Shown here: piece after piece, positions 33,217 to 41,954 of the stretch
How the letters are laid out: each line of letters starts with the position of its first letter
Position numbering within the stretch: position 1 is the stretch's first letter
From: Candidatus Cloacimonadota bacterium
Lineage (GTDB): Bacteria; Cloacimonadota; Cloacimonadia; Cloacimonadales; TCS61
Direction of reading: 5' to 3'
Length of the DNA: 47,624 bases
Assembly: GCA_030600585.1 (NCBI GenBank)
Contig: JAUVLU010000019.1
Location: forward strand, 1-47,624
The notes under the pieces: model-generated
What the model saw: only the letters and a program-made list of their open reading frames with translations
What the model was told of the DNA's origin: nothing
The model's database searches: none
Position numbers and translations under genes: made by a program

Positions 33217-36200
33217 ATGAAAAATTATCGACTTGGAATTGATCTCGGTGCAACTTCTCTTGGATGGAGTTTAATTGAGCTTGATAACAACAATGAACCG
33301 GTAAAATTAGAAAAGGTTGGAGTGCGCATTTTTCCGGATGGCAGAGATGCTAAATCTAAAGAACCATTGAATGTTACTCGTAGAATAGCTCGCGGAATTC
33401 GTAAAAATCGAGACAGGTATCTGCAAAGAAGAAATGATTTGATGGAATATCTGGTTGAAAATAATTTAATGCCAAAAGATATTACCGAAAGAAAAAAACT
33501 TGAACATCTTGATCCATATTATCTGCGCGCCAAAGGTTTAGATGAAAAACTAGAAATGTTTGAATTCGGTAGAGCTATTTTTCATTTGAACCAAAGAAGA
33601 GGATTTAAAAGTAATAGAAAGTTAGATGCACAAGATAATGAAACATCTGTGATGAAAAATGCAATTAAAGAATTAACGGAAAAACTGCAAGAAACAGATT
33701 CACGAACTCTCGGTGAATATCTTTATAATTTGAACAAAGATTTACCCAAAAAAGAAATCGTTAATAGTAAACCAATGAGAGTGAAGAAAGGTGACAAATC
33801 TTATAACTTCTTCCCCGACCGAACAATGTATCTTGATGAATTTGAGCAACTTTGGGAGAGACAACAGAAATTTCATCCTGAGCTAACAAATGAGATAAAA
33901 ACAGATATCGAAAATATTATATTCTATCAAAGACCACTTAAACCACAAGAGAAAGGAAGCTGCCGGTTTGAGGAAGGAGAATCCCGTTGTTCTTTCGCTT
34001 ATATTACAGCTCAAAAATTCCGTATCTTCCAAGAGCTTAACAATCTTGAATTATTAGATTTTGATAAGAAAAGCCATAAATTAACTGATGAACAACGAAC
34101 AATAATTTTGCGCGCATTGTTAACGCAAAAAACTGCGACATTCAAAGCCTTACGTAAAAAATTAGGAAAAGAATATGTAATGGATCATACATTCAATCTG
34201 GAAAGCGAAAAAAGAAAAGATTTGAAAGGTGATGAAACTTCTGCCGTAATGAGAAAAGATAATTACTTTGGTGATAAATGGGATGAACTGGCTGATACAG
34301 AAAAAGATGAGATAGTTACAAAAATCATGAATGAAGACAATGATAAAGAAATTGAAGCAAATCTCGTAAGTTGGCTTGAAAAAAAATATTCTCTGCCGGA
34401 AGAAAATGCTCAAAACATCGCAAATGCATCTCTTTCTAAAAAGATCAGCAATCTCAGCAGAAAAGCCATTTTAAAACTTTTACCATTCCTGCAAGATGGT
34501 CTTATCTATTCTGACGCATGTGAAAAAGCAGGTTATAAACTGACTGATGAAGCACCGGAAGAACCAAAATATTTTAAAGGTGATCTTCCATATTATGGAG
34601 AACTATTTGAGAAAGATGCGCTATTTGGCGACAAAACAGAACTCAATAAAAAATATCCCGAAAAATATTACGGCAAAATTCCCAATGTTACAGTTCATAT
34701 CGCCCTTAATCAATTGCGTAAATTTGTTAATGAACTTACACAAACTTACGGTGCACCAAAGCAGATCGTTTTGGAACTGGCAAGAGAACTCAAACTTGGT
34801 AGAAGTAAAGTTGCCGAGATCGAAAAAATTCAGGCAAAAAACAGAAAGAACAATGAAAACATTGCTGTAGAATTAGAGAAAATAGGAGTTGAAAATAATT
34901 ATACAAATAGAACAAAATACAAACTCTGGGAAGAACTTGATAGCGACCCAACCAAACGCTGCTGCCCTTTTTCCGGTATTCAAATTCCAATACATAAATT
35001 ATTTACACACGAATTTCAAATTGAACATATTCTGCCAAAATCTAAAACATTTAACGATAGGATGGTAAATAAAACAATTGCCCACAGAAAAGCAAACCAG
35101 GATAAAGGTGAACGAAGTCCGTTTGAAGCTTTCGGGCATGATCCAGCAGGATATAACTATAATGAAATTCTTGGAAGAGCAGAATATTTACCATTTGCTA
35201 AAAGAAAAAGATTCTTCCCCGATGCAATGAAATATTATGAAGATGAAGGAGAAGTTTTAAGCCGAATGCTTACGGATACGCAATACATGAGCAGAATTGC
35301 CAGAAAGTATATGGCTTTTGTCTGTGGGAAAAATAATGTCTGGTCAATTAATGGACAGCTTACCGCCAAGCTGAGATCAAAATGGGGACTGAATGAACTG
35401 CTTTCCGATGACAGCACAAAAAATCGTGCCGACCACCGTCATCACGCAGTCGATGCCTTTGTGGTTGCCTGCACTTCTCGTTCTACAATGCAGAAGGTAG
35501 CAAGAGCAATTGGCAATTCACGCGATAAATTCATCGATGAAATGTTACCGCCTTTTGAACAATTTAAACACAAAGAGATGAAACAATTACTCGATGATAT
35601 GGTCGTCTCTTTCAAGCCCGATCACGGAAATGCAAAAAAAGCAATTAGCGAACATAAAACAGTGGGACAACTTCACAAAGAAACCGCTTACGGTTTGGTT
35701 GGCAAAGATGAAAAAAAAGGAAAAATAATTCTCTCTGTGAGAAAGGAATTGGTAAGTTTAGACAGCGTTAAAAAAATTAAAGAAATTGCCGACCCGAGAA
35801 TTCGTGCAACTTTATTGCAGCTAACCGAAGGAAAAACAGGTAAAGAAATAACCGGAATTCTCTCTGAATACTCTAAAGAAACTGGTATTAAACGTGTTAA
35901 AATACAAATTGAAAAATCTTTAGATAGTGTTGTCAGAATTGAAGACAACCTGGGTAATTACAAATACTACGAGTTACGAAACAATTATTGTGCCGATATT
36001 TACTGTCCCGATAAAGGTAAAAAAACCGGCAAGTGGCAGATTGATATTATCCCGATGTTCTATGCTCATAAAGCTAATTTTACACCAAACTGGCAAAGAG
36101 AAAACCCAACTGCAAAAAAGATAATGCGGCTCTACATTAACGATACAGTTGCTTACGAAGAAAATGGTAAAACAGAAATCAGACGTTTGAAAAAAATGAC

Positions 36201-36363
36201 AGGTAACATAATTTATTTACGTGAAAATACAATTGCAAAAAAAGAAAAAGGTAAAGAAGATATTGGTGAACAATTTAGTCCTAATATCTTACAAAATAGA
36301 AACGCACGCAAAGTTGGAGTTGATATTTTGGGTAGAGTAAGCGACCCGAAAAAAGCAAAATGA
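33217..36363 (+). CDS. cas9: Cas9 endonuclease, type II-C
   Basis: The frame opens at 33181, but the ATG at 33217 has AAAAGGAG five bases upstream and begins exactly at the RuvC-I motif, so the protein has 1048 residues, normal for II-C. RuvC-I is LGIDLGATSLGW (D9), followed by an arginine-rich bridge helix (RRIARGIRKNRDRYLQRR). RuvC-II is IVLELARELK (E520). The HNH domain has FQIEHILPKSKTF (H604). RuvC-III is DHRHHAVDAFVVA (H742/H743, D746). All catalytic residues are present, so it should cut both strands of target DNA guided by crRNA and tracrRNA. The last codons overlap cas1 by four bases. Confidence 0.98.
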   Translation: MKNYRLGIDLGATSLGWSLIELDNNNEPVKLEKVGVRIFPDGRDAKSKEPLNVTRRIARGIRKNRDRYLQRRNDLMEYLVENNLMPKDITERKKLEHLDPYYLRAKGLDEKLEMFEFGRAIFHLNQRRGFKSNRKLDAQDNETSVMKNAIKELTEKLQETDSRTLGEYLYNLNKDLPKKEIVNSKPMRVKKGDKSYNFFPDRTMYLDEFEQLWERQQKFHPELTNEIKTDIENIIFYQRPLKPQEKGSCRFEEGESRCSFAYITAQKFRIFQELNNLELLDFDKKSHKLTDEQRTIILRALLTQKTATFKALRKKLGKEYVMDHTFNLESEKRKDLKGDETSAVMRKDNYFGDKWDELADTEKDEIVTKIMNEDNDKEIEANLVSWLEKKYSLPEENAQNIANASLSKKISNLSRKAILKLLPFLQDGLIYSDACEKAGYKLTDEAPEEPKYFKGDLPYYGELFEKDALFGDKTELNKKYPEKYYGKIPNVTVHIALNQLRKFVNELTQTYGAPKQIVLELARELKLGRSKVAEIEKIQAKNRKNNENIAVELEKIGVENNYTNRTKYKLWEELDSDPTKRCCPFSGIQIPIHKLFTHEFQIEHILPKSKTFNDRMVNKTIAHRKANQDKGERSPFEAFGHDPAGYNYNEILGRAEYLPFAKRKRFFPDAMKYYEDEGEVLSRMLTDTQYMSRIARKYMAFVCGKNNVWSINGQLTAKLRSKWGLNELLSDDSTKNRADHRHHAVDAFVVACTSRSTMQKVARAIGNSRDKFIDEMLPPFEQFKHKEMKQLLDDMVVSFKPDHGNAKKAISEHKTVGQLHKETAYGLVGKDEKKGKIILSVRKELVSLDSVKKIKEIADPRIRATLLQLTEGKTGKEITGILSEYSKETGIKRVKIQIEKSLDSVVRIEDNLGNYKYYELRNNYCADIYCPDKGKKTGKWQIDIIPMFYAHKANFTPNWQRENPTAKKIMRLYINDTVAYEENGKTEIRRLKKMTGNIIYLRENTIAKKEKGKEDIGEQFSPNILQNRNARKVGVDILGRVSDPKKAK

Positions 36364-37238
36364 AGATCGTTGAAATATCACAAAGCGGAGTACATTTAAA
36401 ACTTTACCGCGGTTTTATGTTGGTGTATAAAAGCGGTGAAGAGATCGGCAGAGAACCAATAGATGATATTGACTGCCTGCTTGTTTACGGTTATGGTGTA
36501 ACCTATTCTCATAATCTGTTGGTTAAGTTTTGTGAAGTGAATATTCCAATAATTCTTTGCAGTAATAATTTTATGCCGATTGGATTTGTAATGAGCACCA
36601 ATGTTAATTATGAAAGAAAAACCCGTCTTCAGGAACAAATTAATGTTACTCTTCCATTCTCTAAAAAGCTATGGCAAACCATTATCAAAGAGAAGGTACG
36701 TAATCAGCAAATCGTATTAGAAAATGCTGATGCAGAAGCAAAAGATTTTACCTATCTCATCGGTAAAGTAAGATCCGGCGATATTGATAATGTAGAAGCT
36801 GTTGCAGCGCGCAAGTATTGGAAGCGTTTGTTTGGTGAAGGTTTTAAAAGGGATTTTGATCTTGGGGGTATAAATAGCTTCTTAAATTTTGGTTATGCAA
36901 TTTTGCGAAGCTGCGTAGCTCGTTACTTAATTGCAACCGGCTTAGATGCTTCAATTGGTTTACATCACAAAAACAAATTGAATACTTTCTGTTTGGCAGA
37001 TGATATGATGGAACCTTTTCGCCCTTTTGTGGACAATAAAATATTAAAGATGAAAATATGCGATAAAGATGTGCTTTCTCCGAAATATAAAAAGGAACTT
37101 GCAGGTTTTCTCGATGATAGATTCTTAATGAAGTATGAACAATTATCATTACAAAATTGTATTAAAAAATCTGTTCTATCACTTCTCTCTTCATATCGTT
37201 CAAAACAAGATCATTTGAAATTCCCCGAGTTTAAATGA
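36360..37238 (+). CDS. cas1: CRISPR integrase Cas1 (type II)
   Basis: The 292-residue protein has the metal-binding triad of Cas1: E146 in NVEAVAARKYW, H202/H203 in GLHHKN and D215 in LADDMMEPFRPF. It inserts new spacers together with Cas2. It begins on the ATGA overlap with cas9 and overlaps cas2 in the same way, so the three genes are co-translated. It is intact. Confidence 0.97.
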   Translation: MKIVEISQSGVHLKLYRGFMLVYKSGEEIGREPIDDIDCLLVYGYGVTYSHNLLVKFCEVNIPIILCSNNFMPIGFVMSTNVNYERKTRLQEQINVTLPFSKKLWQTIIKEKVRNQQIVLENADAEAKDFTYLIGKVRSGDIDNVEAVAARKYWKRLFGEGFKRDFDLGGINSFLNFGYAILRSCVARYLIATGLDASIGLHHKNKLNTFCLADDMMEPFRPFVDNKILKMKICDKDVLSPKYKKELAGFLDDRFLMKYEQLSLQNCIKKSVLSLLSSYRSKQDHLKFPEFK

Positions 37239-37582
37239 TCAGCGGATTCCGATTGATGTGGATGATGGTTATGTTCGATCTTCCAGTGGTTGAGAAGAAA
37301 GACAGAAAAACTGCTTCCAGGTTTCGTAAATTGTTGCTCGATGAAGGTTTTGATATGTTCCAGTTCTCCGTTTATATGAAATTTTGCGGTACAAGAGAAA
37401 GAACAACCAAATATGTAAACACAATTAAAGATAAAGCACCTTCAAATGGAAAGGTCAGTATCTTGTTTTTTACCGATAAACAATTTGGAAATATTATAAA
37501 TATTTTCAACAGGGAGAGGTATGAATTGCCTAAAAGATCGGAGCAATATGTCCTTTTTGAAGACATTCTAACAGAAAATTGA
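37235..37582 (+). CDS. cas2: CRISPR-associated protein Cas2
   Basis: The 115-residue protein has the ferredoxin-like Cas2 fold: MWMMVMFDLPV with the conserved Asp, FRKLLLDEGFDMFQFSVYMKF, and a C-terminal strand SEQYVLFEDI. It overlaps cas1 by four bases. It forms the spacer integration complex with Cas1. No csn2 or cas4 follows, which defines the locus as II-C. Confidence 0.97.
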   Translation: MISGFRLMWMMVMFDLPVVEKKDRKTASRFRKLLLDEGFDMFQFSVYMKFCGTRERTTKYVNTIKDKAPSNGKVSILFFTDKQFGNIINIFNRERYELPKRSEQYVLFEDILTEN

Positions 37583-37589
37583 CAGGCAT

Positions 37590-37631
37590 ATTGAGTCAAA
37601 GCCCTTACTCGTAAGGGCTTATAAACTCAAT
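37590..37631. terminator. Long inverted repeat between cas2 and the CRISPR array
   Basis: ATTGAGT (37590-37596) pairs with ACTCAAT (37625-37631), and inside them AAGCCCTTA pairs with TAAGGGCTT around loop CTCG. It touches the first repeat base. As cas genes and crRNAs converge here, it may end both transcripts. There is no long T run, so it could also be an RNA-end or processing signal. Confidence 0.6.
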
Positions 37632-38855
37632 ACTTTAGAAAATCAGGTTTTGGTGTCAAGTCGCAACTAATGACTGTGAATTAGGAGTCATGCCAAAACT
37701 TTAGAAAATCAGGTTTTGGTGTCAAGTCGCAACCATTCTCAGTTTGATAGTATTCTTTCATTTACTTTAGAAAATCAGGTTTTGGTGTCAAGTCGCAACC
37801 GGCGGTATCTTTGTTCCGGGAGAAGAGACACTTTAGAAAATCAGGTTTTGGTGTCAAGTCGCAACTTATCCTAACAGCTATATCCTTTTCAGCTTACTTT
37901 AGAAAATCAGGTTTTGGTGTCAAGTCGCAACAACACAACCAACAAACTTGACGATAAGCTTACTTTAGAAAATCAGGTTTTGGTGTCAAGTCGCAACACA
38001 TCGTGCCTGCACGTGCTCGCAAGCAGTACTTTAGAAAATCAGGTTTTGGTGTCAAGTCGCAACTCTGGCTTTACAAGTGAGTTTTATATGATTACTTTAG
38101 AAAATCAGGTTTTGGTGTCAAGTCGCAACGCAGCCAAAGCTCCCAAGCACGGAAAATATACTTTAGAAAATCAGGTTTTGGTGTCAAGTCGCAACCTTCC
38201 GGTGCTGATACTCGCTCTAGTGATAACTTTAGAAAATCAGGTTTTGGTGTCAAGTCGCAACTTACTCTGGAGATCATTATCAATGTTAGAAACTTTAGAA
38301 AATCAGGTTTTGGTGTCAAGTCGCAACACCTGGTCTGCAAAGGTGTCAGCGATGTCGACTTTAGAAAATCAGGTTTTGGTGTCAAGTCGCAACAACAGCT
38401 TGATACAGTCTCAAAACGTCTGTACTTTAGAAAATCAGGTTTTGGTGTCAAGTCGCAACAGATAGAACATGGAAGAGAAGGACTGTTGTACTTTAGAAAA
38501 TCAGGTTTTGGTGTCAAGTCGCAACACGCTTGATCAGCAAGCGAAGTATTTGGAAACTTTAGAAAATCAGGTTTTGGTGTCAAGTCGCAACTTTGTTTTA
38601 TATCGATGGTCACAAGTTTGAACTTTAGAAAATCAGGTTTTGGTGTCAAGTCGCAACTGATTTTGTTAATTTCATTTAATTCTCCCTACTTTAGAAAATC
38701 AGGTTTTGGTGTCAAGTCGCAACTCGAGCCGGCTGAACTGAACTATATGATGCACTTTAGAAAATCAGGTTTTGGTGTCAAGTCGCAACTTAGTCGTACT
38801 AATGCTCTTTATGAGCTTTACTTTAGAAAATCAGGTTTTGGTGTCAAGTCGCAAC
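37632..38855 (-). CRISPR. Type II-C CRISPR array, 19 repeats and 18 spacers
   Basis: Nineteen 36-bp repeats occur every 66 bp without change, so each of the 18 spacers is exactly 30 bp. On the minus strand the repeat begins GTTGCGACTTGACACC and ends TTTTCTAAAGT. The minus strand is the crRNA strand because the tracrRNA, whose strand is set by its promoter and terminator, pairs with it. All repeats look identical by eye at both ends. The spacers show no obvious match to other parts of the window. TTGACA and TAAAGT in each repeat could form a promoter. Confidence 0.98.
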
Positions 38856-38856
38856 T

Positions 38857-39151
38857 ATATTGGGATGTATGGTTTATCGAATTTATATTAAAATCAATTC
38901 GAGATGAATTAATTGTCGGTATAAATGACGGTATAAGTGTCGGTATAAAATTATCAAAAACTGAACATCTCGTTTTAAAAGAAATTGAGATAGATAATAA
39001 TATTACTGCTATTTTATTGGCAGAAAAAACAGGGAAATCAGTTAGAACTATTGAGAGAATCATAAAAAAACTACGCGAAAACCATATTATTAATCGAGAA
39101 GGTTCAAGAAAATCAGGACATTGGGTTTTAATGAAAGATAATAAACGGTAA
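38857..39151 (+). pseudogene. Truncated C-terminal winged-helix fragment of an AlbA_2/ATP-binding-type regulator
   Basis: The bases after the last repeat encode FIEFILKSIRDELIVGINDGISVGIKLS, then a helix-turn-helix (NNITAILLAEKTGKSVRTIERIIKKLRENHIINREGSRKSGHWVLM). This is the usual C-terminal tail of AlbA_2/Schlafen-related regulators, including the VGIN/VGI repeat. The frame has no start codon; it only stays open because it continues into the CRISPR repeats. The array or its insertion has removed the front of the gene. It occupies the place where a CRISPR leader would be expected. Confidence 0.7.
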
Positions 39152-39180
39152 ATGAGCTGGAAACCTGAAAAGATTTCTTC

Positions 39181-39238
39181 AACCCTGAAAAAGTCAATTA
39201 CAAGAATTTAAAAAAAGAGACTTTTTCAGGGTTATTTT
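39181..39238 (+). terminator. Long hairpin after the truncated regulator
   Basis: AACCCTGAAAAAGTC (39181-39195) is the exact complement of GACTTTTTCAGGGTT (39219-39233), with a 23-nt AT-rich loop and then ATTTT. It may serve as terminator for either strand. Confidence 0.6.
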
Positions 39239-39483
39239 CATGTTTTGTTATTTCTAATCCTTTCTTCGTAGTGGCAGAACATCGTTCTGCCTTTGTTGTG
39301 GACAGTACAATTTTATTTCTGAACCCCTCTTAATAAGCCAAAGGCTTATAAATCTCCCCTTTCCGTCTTCTATAAATCGGCTTTGCAAAGCAAAACCATT
39401 TCTTCTTCGTTTCGCCGCGACAAGCCGAAGGGGAGCGGATAATGCGGACAGATCGCTGAAACTGACAGATCGATGATCTGTCA
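39239..39483. repeat. Gene-free stretch with several small palindromes
   Basis: GGCAGAAC-ATC-GTTCTGCC (about 39273) and ACAGATCGATGATCTGT (about 39466) are palindromes of the sort seen between other genes here. CCTCTTAATAAGCCAAAGGCTTATAAATC contains AAGCC/GGCTT. I see no gene; a minus-strand open frame across it has repeat-like composition. Confidence 0.5.
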
Positions 39484-41433
39484 CTACGAGTTTATTTTGT
39501 CTTTATACTTTTTTGTTAAGAATCTGAAATTTCCTTTTCGCAGTGTGATGTTTTCACTATCGAAGAATTCGAGCAGGATCATGGCAGTACCGCGGTTCGT
39601 ATTAAGCAGATCACGCAATTGCGACACTTTAATGCCTTCGGTTGTTTCTATAAGTCGTTCAACTATTATTTTCTTTGCTTCTTCTACAAACTCAGAATGA
39701 AAATACTTCTGCTGGAGGAAGTAGATATTCCCATTATCAATCAGGTAGGATATTATTTGCTCCATTTGTTTTTTAGATATATTTTCATCGACCGCCAGAT
39801 CATTCAATTCGACAGGATCGACTGCGTTATTACCTTTCGATCTTATCAATTTATCGGTTTTCTCGATCATTGTTTTTATCTCATTACTCAGTTTAACTTC
39901 GTGAGAAGCTATAACCCAGGTTTTTCCCTCTTTTCTGAGCTTTGCTTTATCTTCCAAATTCTGTAATATCTGAGTTAACGTGATCTTTGTTACTTGCGTT
40001 TGATCTTCTCCAAAAATTCCCATTAATTCCTTAAATGTTATACCGTTATTTTTTAAGGGATTCTTCTGATGAAAATTTATTAATCCTGTAAGAATTTTAT
40101 TTTGATAAGCAGTATTCATTTTCTTATTTAATAAAATTGTTTCATCATCAGATTGGTAGAAAACTATATCTTCCGGTAATTTTTGGAATATTATTTCGAT
40201 AAGGTCATCAGGTGGCACATCAAGATATTCTGCGATAGTTTTCTGTGAAATTGGCAGTGCGGATTTCCGTACTTCTGCAGCAACCATTTCTTCCAGTTCG
40301 CCACTTGCAATTTTCTTCACGATCTCTACCTGTGTTTCTCTTCTGCGGCGATGATGCAGAGGGTACGGATCTACCACATAACCTCCGCCCAACGTGAGAT
40401 TACCGGATGAATTACGAATAATGAATTTATCGTTATATTGTGTAATTATGGGATGTGGTAGATACACTTGCGCCAGACAACTTTCACCACTTTTTAAGTG
40501 ATCTTTATCCAGCAAGTGTATCCGCACCATTATGCGATTTGTTCCCAATAAAAAAATTACCTGATTCCATAATCCCAAAGTAACATCATTTTGATATATA
40601 CTCAGTTTAATATCAATCAGTTTAGTCGATTTTATCTTTTTATTAGAGAGTACCATTCCGTGTTTAAAATCTTTCTGTTTAAAACCAACCAAATTGAATG
40701 ACGCTCGATCTCCGGCACTAACTTGAGAAACTTCTTTGCCATGATGTTCCAACCTTCTAATTCTCAATTCCTTTTCATTGGGAAGCAGATAAACCGTCTC
40801 ATTTTTCGAGATCATACCCGAGATTATCGATCCGTTCACAATAGTGCCAAAGCCTTCTCGGGTAAAAATGCGATCGATGTACATGCGGAAAAGACCTTCT
40901 GTTTTCCTTTGTGGAACGGAATCAACCAGAGTTGATATTTCATTTATGAGTTCTTCTATTCCCTGCTTTGTTTGGGATGAAACTTTAATTATGGAAGCAT
41001 CTTGTAAAAATGAATTTTTTACAAAATCCATAATTTCTTCGGTAGCAAGTTCTAAAAGTTCTTCATCTACGAGATCAATTTTTGTTAGAACGATCATTCC
41101 TTTTGTAATTCCAAGAGTTTTCATGATCTCAAGATGTTCTTTTGTCTGCGGCATTATTCCTTCGTCAGCGGCGATAACAAGAAGCACAAAATCAATTCCG
41201 CACGCTCCGGCTACCATTGTCTTTATAAAATCCGCATGTCCGGGCACATCCACGATTCCCACACTATTTCCGTTCGGAAGATCGATATGCGAAAATCCCA
41301 GATTAATTGTGATGCCGCGTTCTTTTTCTTGTTTATGTGTATCGCAATCGTAACCTGTGAGTGCTTTTATCAGTGTTGTTTTGCCATGATCTACATGTCC
41401 GGCAGTCCCCATTATCAAGTGTTTAGTTTCCAT
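39484..41433 (-). CDS. selB: Selenocysteine-specific translation elongation factor SelB
   Basis: The 649-residue protein has the GTPase domain of SelB: GHVDHGKT (12-19), the switch region ERGITINLGF, DVPGHADF (62-69) and TKID (117-120). Domains II and III follow, then a C-terminal winged-helix part (about 400-649; KISQ-like VSQLRDLLNTNRGTAMILLEFFDSENITLRKGNFRFL). It brings Sec-tRNA to UGA codons marked by a SECIS hairpin. A tRNA-Sec gene lies 139 bp away on the opposite strand. The start has AAGGAAT upstream. Confidence 0.96.
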   Translation of the reverse strand: METKHLIMGTAGHVDHGKTTLIKALTGYDCDTHKQEKERGITINLGFSHIDLPNGNSVGIVDVPGHADFIKTMVAGACGIDFVLLVIAADEGIMPQTKEHLEIMKTLGITKGMIVLTKIDLVDEELLELATEEIMDFVKNSFLQDASIIKVSSQTKQGIEELINEISTLVDSVPQRKTEGLFRMYIDRIFTREGFGTIVNGSIISGMISKNETVYLLPNEKELRIRRLEHHGKEVSQVSAGDRASFNLVGFKQKDFKHGMVLSNKKIKSTKLIDIKLSIYQNDVTLGLWNQVIFLLGTNRIMVRIHLLDKDHLKSGESCLAQVYLPHPIITQYNDKFIIRNSSGNLTLGGGYVVDPYPLHHRRRRETQVEIVKKIASGELEEMVAAEVRKSALPISQKTIAEYLDVPPDDLIEIIFQKLPEDIVFYQSDDETILLNKKMNTAYQNKILTGLINFHQKNPLKNNGITFKELMGIFGEDQTQVTKITLTQILQNLEDKAKLRKEGKTWVIASHEVKLSNEIKTMIEKTDKLIRSKGNNAVDPVELNDLAVDENISKKQMEQIISYLIDNGNIYFLQQKYFHSEFVEEAKKIIVERLIETTEGIKVSQLRDLLNTNRGTAMILLEFFDSENITLRKGNFRFLTKKYKDKINS

Positions 41434-41572
41434 TATTCCTTCTTTTATTAATTCTCAATATTTAAAATCCGTAATAGTATTTTTTCGTCAAGAACACATT
41501 GGTATATTCTGTTTGGAAAGCAAAAAAAATCTTTACATAAAAAAAAGTGTAAAATTCTTTGTTTCAAATTAT

Positions 41573-41667
41573 AGAGAGGACGGAACTGGTGTTCCAACTG
41601 GTCTTCAAAACCAGTAATAGGCAGCTAAAACTGTTTACGGCAGGTTCGATCCCTGCCCTCTCGGCCA
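41573..41667 (+). tRNA. selC: tRNA-Sec (anticodon TCA)
   Basis: The anticodon loop CTTCAAA flanked by CTGGT/ACCAG carries TCA, which reads UGA. The D-stem is GGAAC/GTTCC. A long variable arm (TAGGCAG/CTGTTTA with G-T pairs, loop CTAAAA) and a T-arm GCAGGTTCGATCCCTGC match a selenocysteine tRNA. GCCA ends the gene. The acceptor is odd: only GAGAGG/CCTCTC pairs cleanly and the first base is A, not G, so the 5' end is placed by fit. SelB next door supports the call. Confidence 0.9.
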
Positions 41668-41954
41668 TTTATTAATAATGAACTTTTCACCGCTGATAGC
41701 AGAAAGATATAACCACTGATACACACCGATAAACACGGAGAGAAGAAAAAGTAAAAACAAACAAGAACGAATCTAACAAACTTTTTTGCCACTAAGAGCA
41801 CTAAGTAACGCTAAGAACATCATTCTTTAATTTAGTGAACCTTCGTGAACTTCGCGGCTAATTACTTCCCTTTTTTTTTACAATGAACAAAACAAAATTG
41901 ACAGATTACTGCACTCTGTTTTTTTGTATAATTAGAAACTCGTAGGAAGGAAAT
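41668..41954. other. Gene-free stretch with dispersed repeat and weak promoter
   Basis: No gene is seen. Phrases like CACCGCTGATAGCAGAAAGA and ACACCGATAAACACGG (41690-41745), and GTGAACCTTCGTGAACTTCGCGG (split at 41837), are of the kind seen as repeats in many bacterial genomes. TATAAT at 41927 lies just before the peptidase gene; TTGACA at 41898 is too far (23 bases) for an ideal promoter. Confidence 0.4.

Noticed and set aside
37914-38649. Two long repetitive open frames across the CRISPR array, one on each strand.
   Set aside because: The 66-bp period is a multiple of three, so frames stay open through repeats and spacers. They are not proteins.
37632-38855. crRNA transcription on the plus strand.
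   Set aside because: It would require the tracrRNA on the plus strand running into cas9 with no terminator, whereas the minus-strand version has promoter, hairpins and T run.
37583-38855. Assignment to type II-A or II-B.
   Set aside because: Neither csn2 nor cas4 is present, and Cas9 is only 1048 residues long.
39254-39484. Minus-strand frame of 76 residues after selB.
   Set aside because: It consists of intergenic palindromes and has no start signal or recognisable protein pattern.
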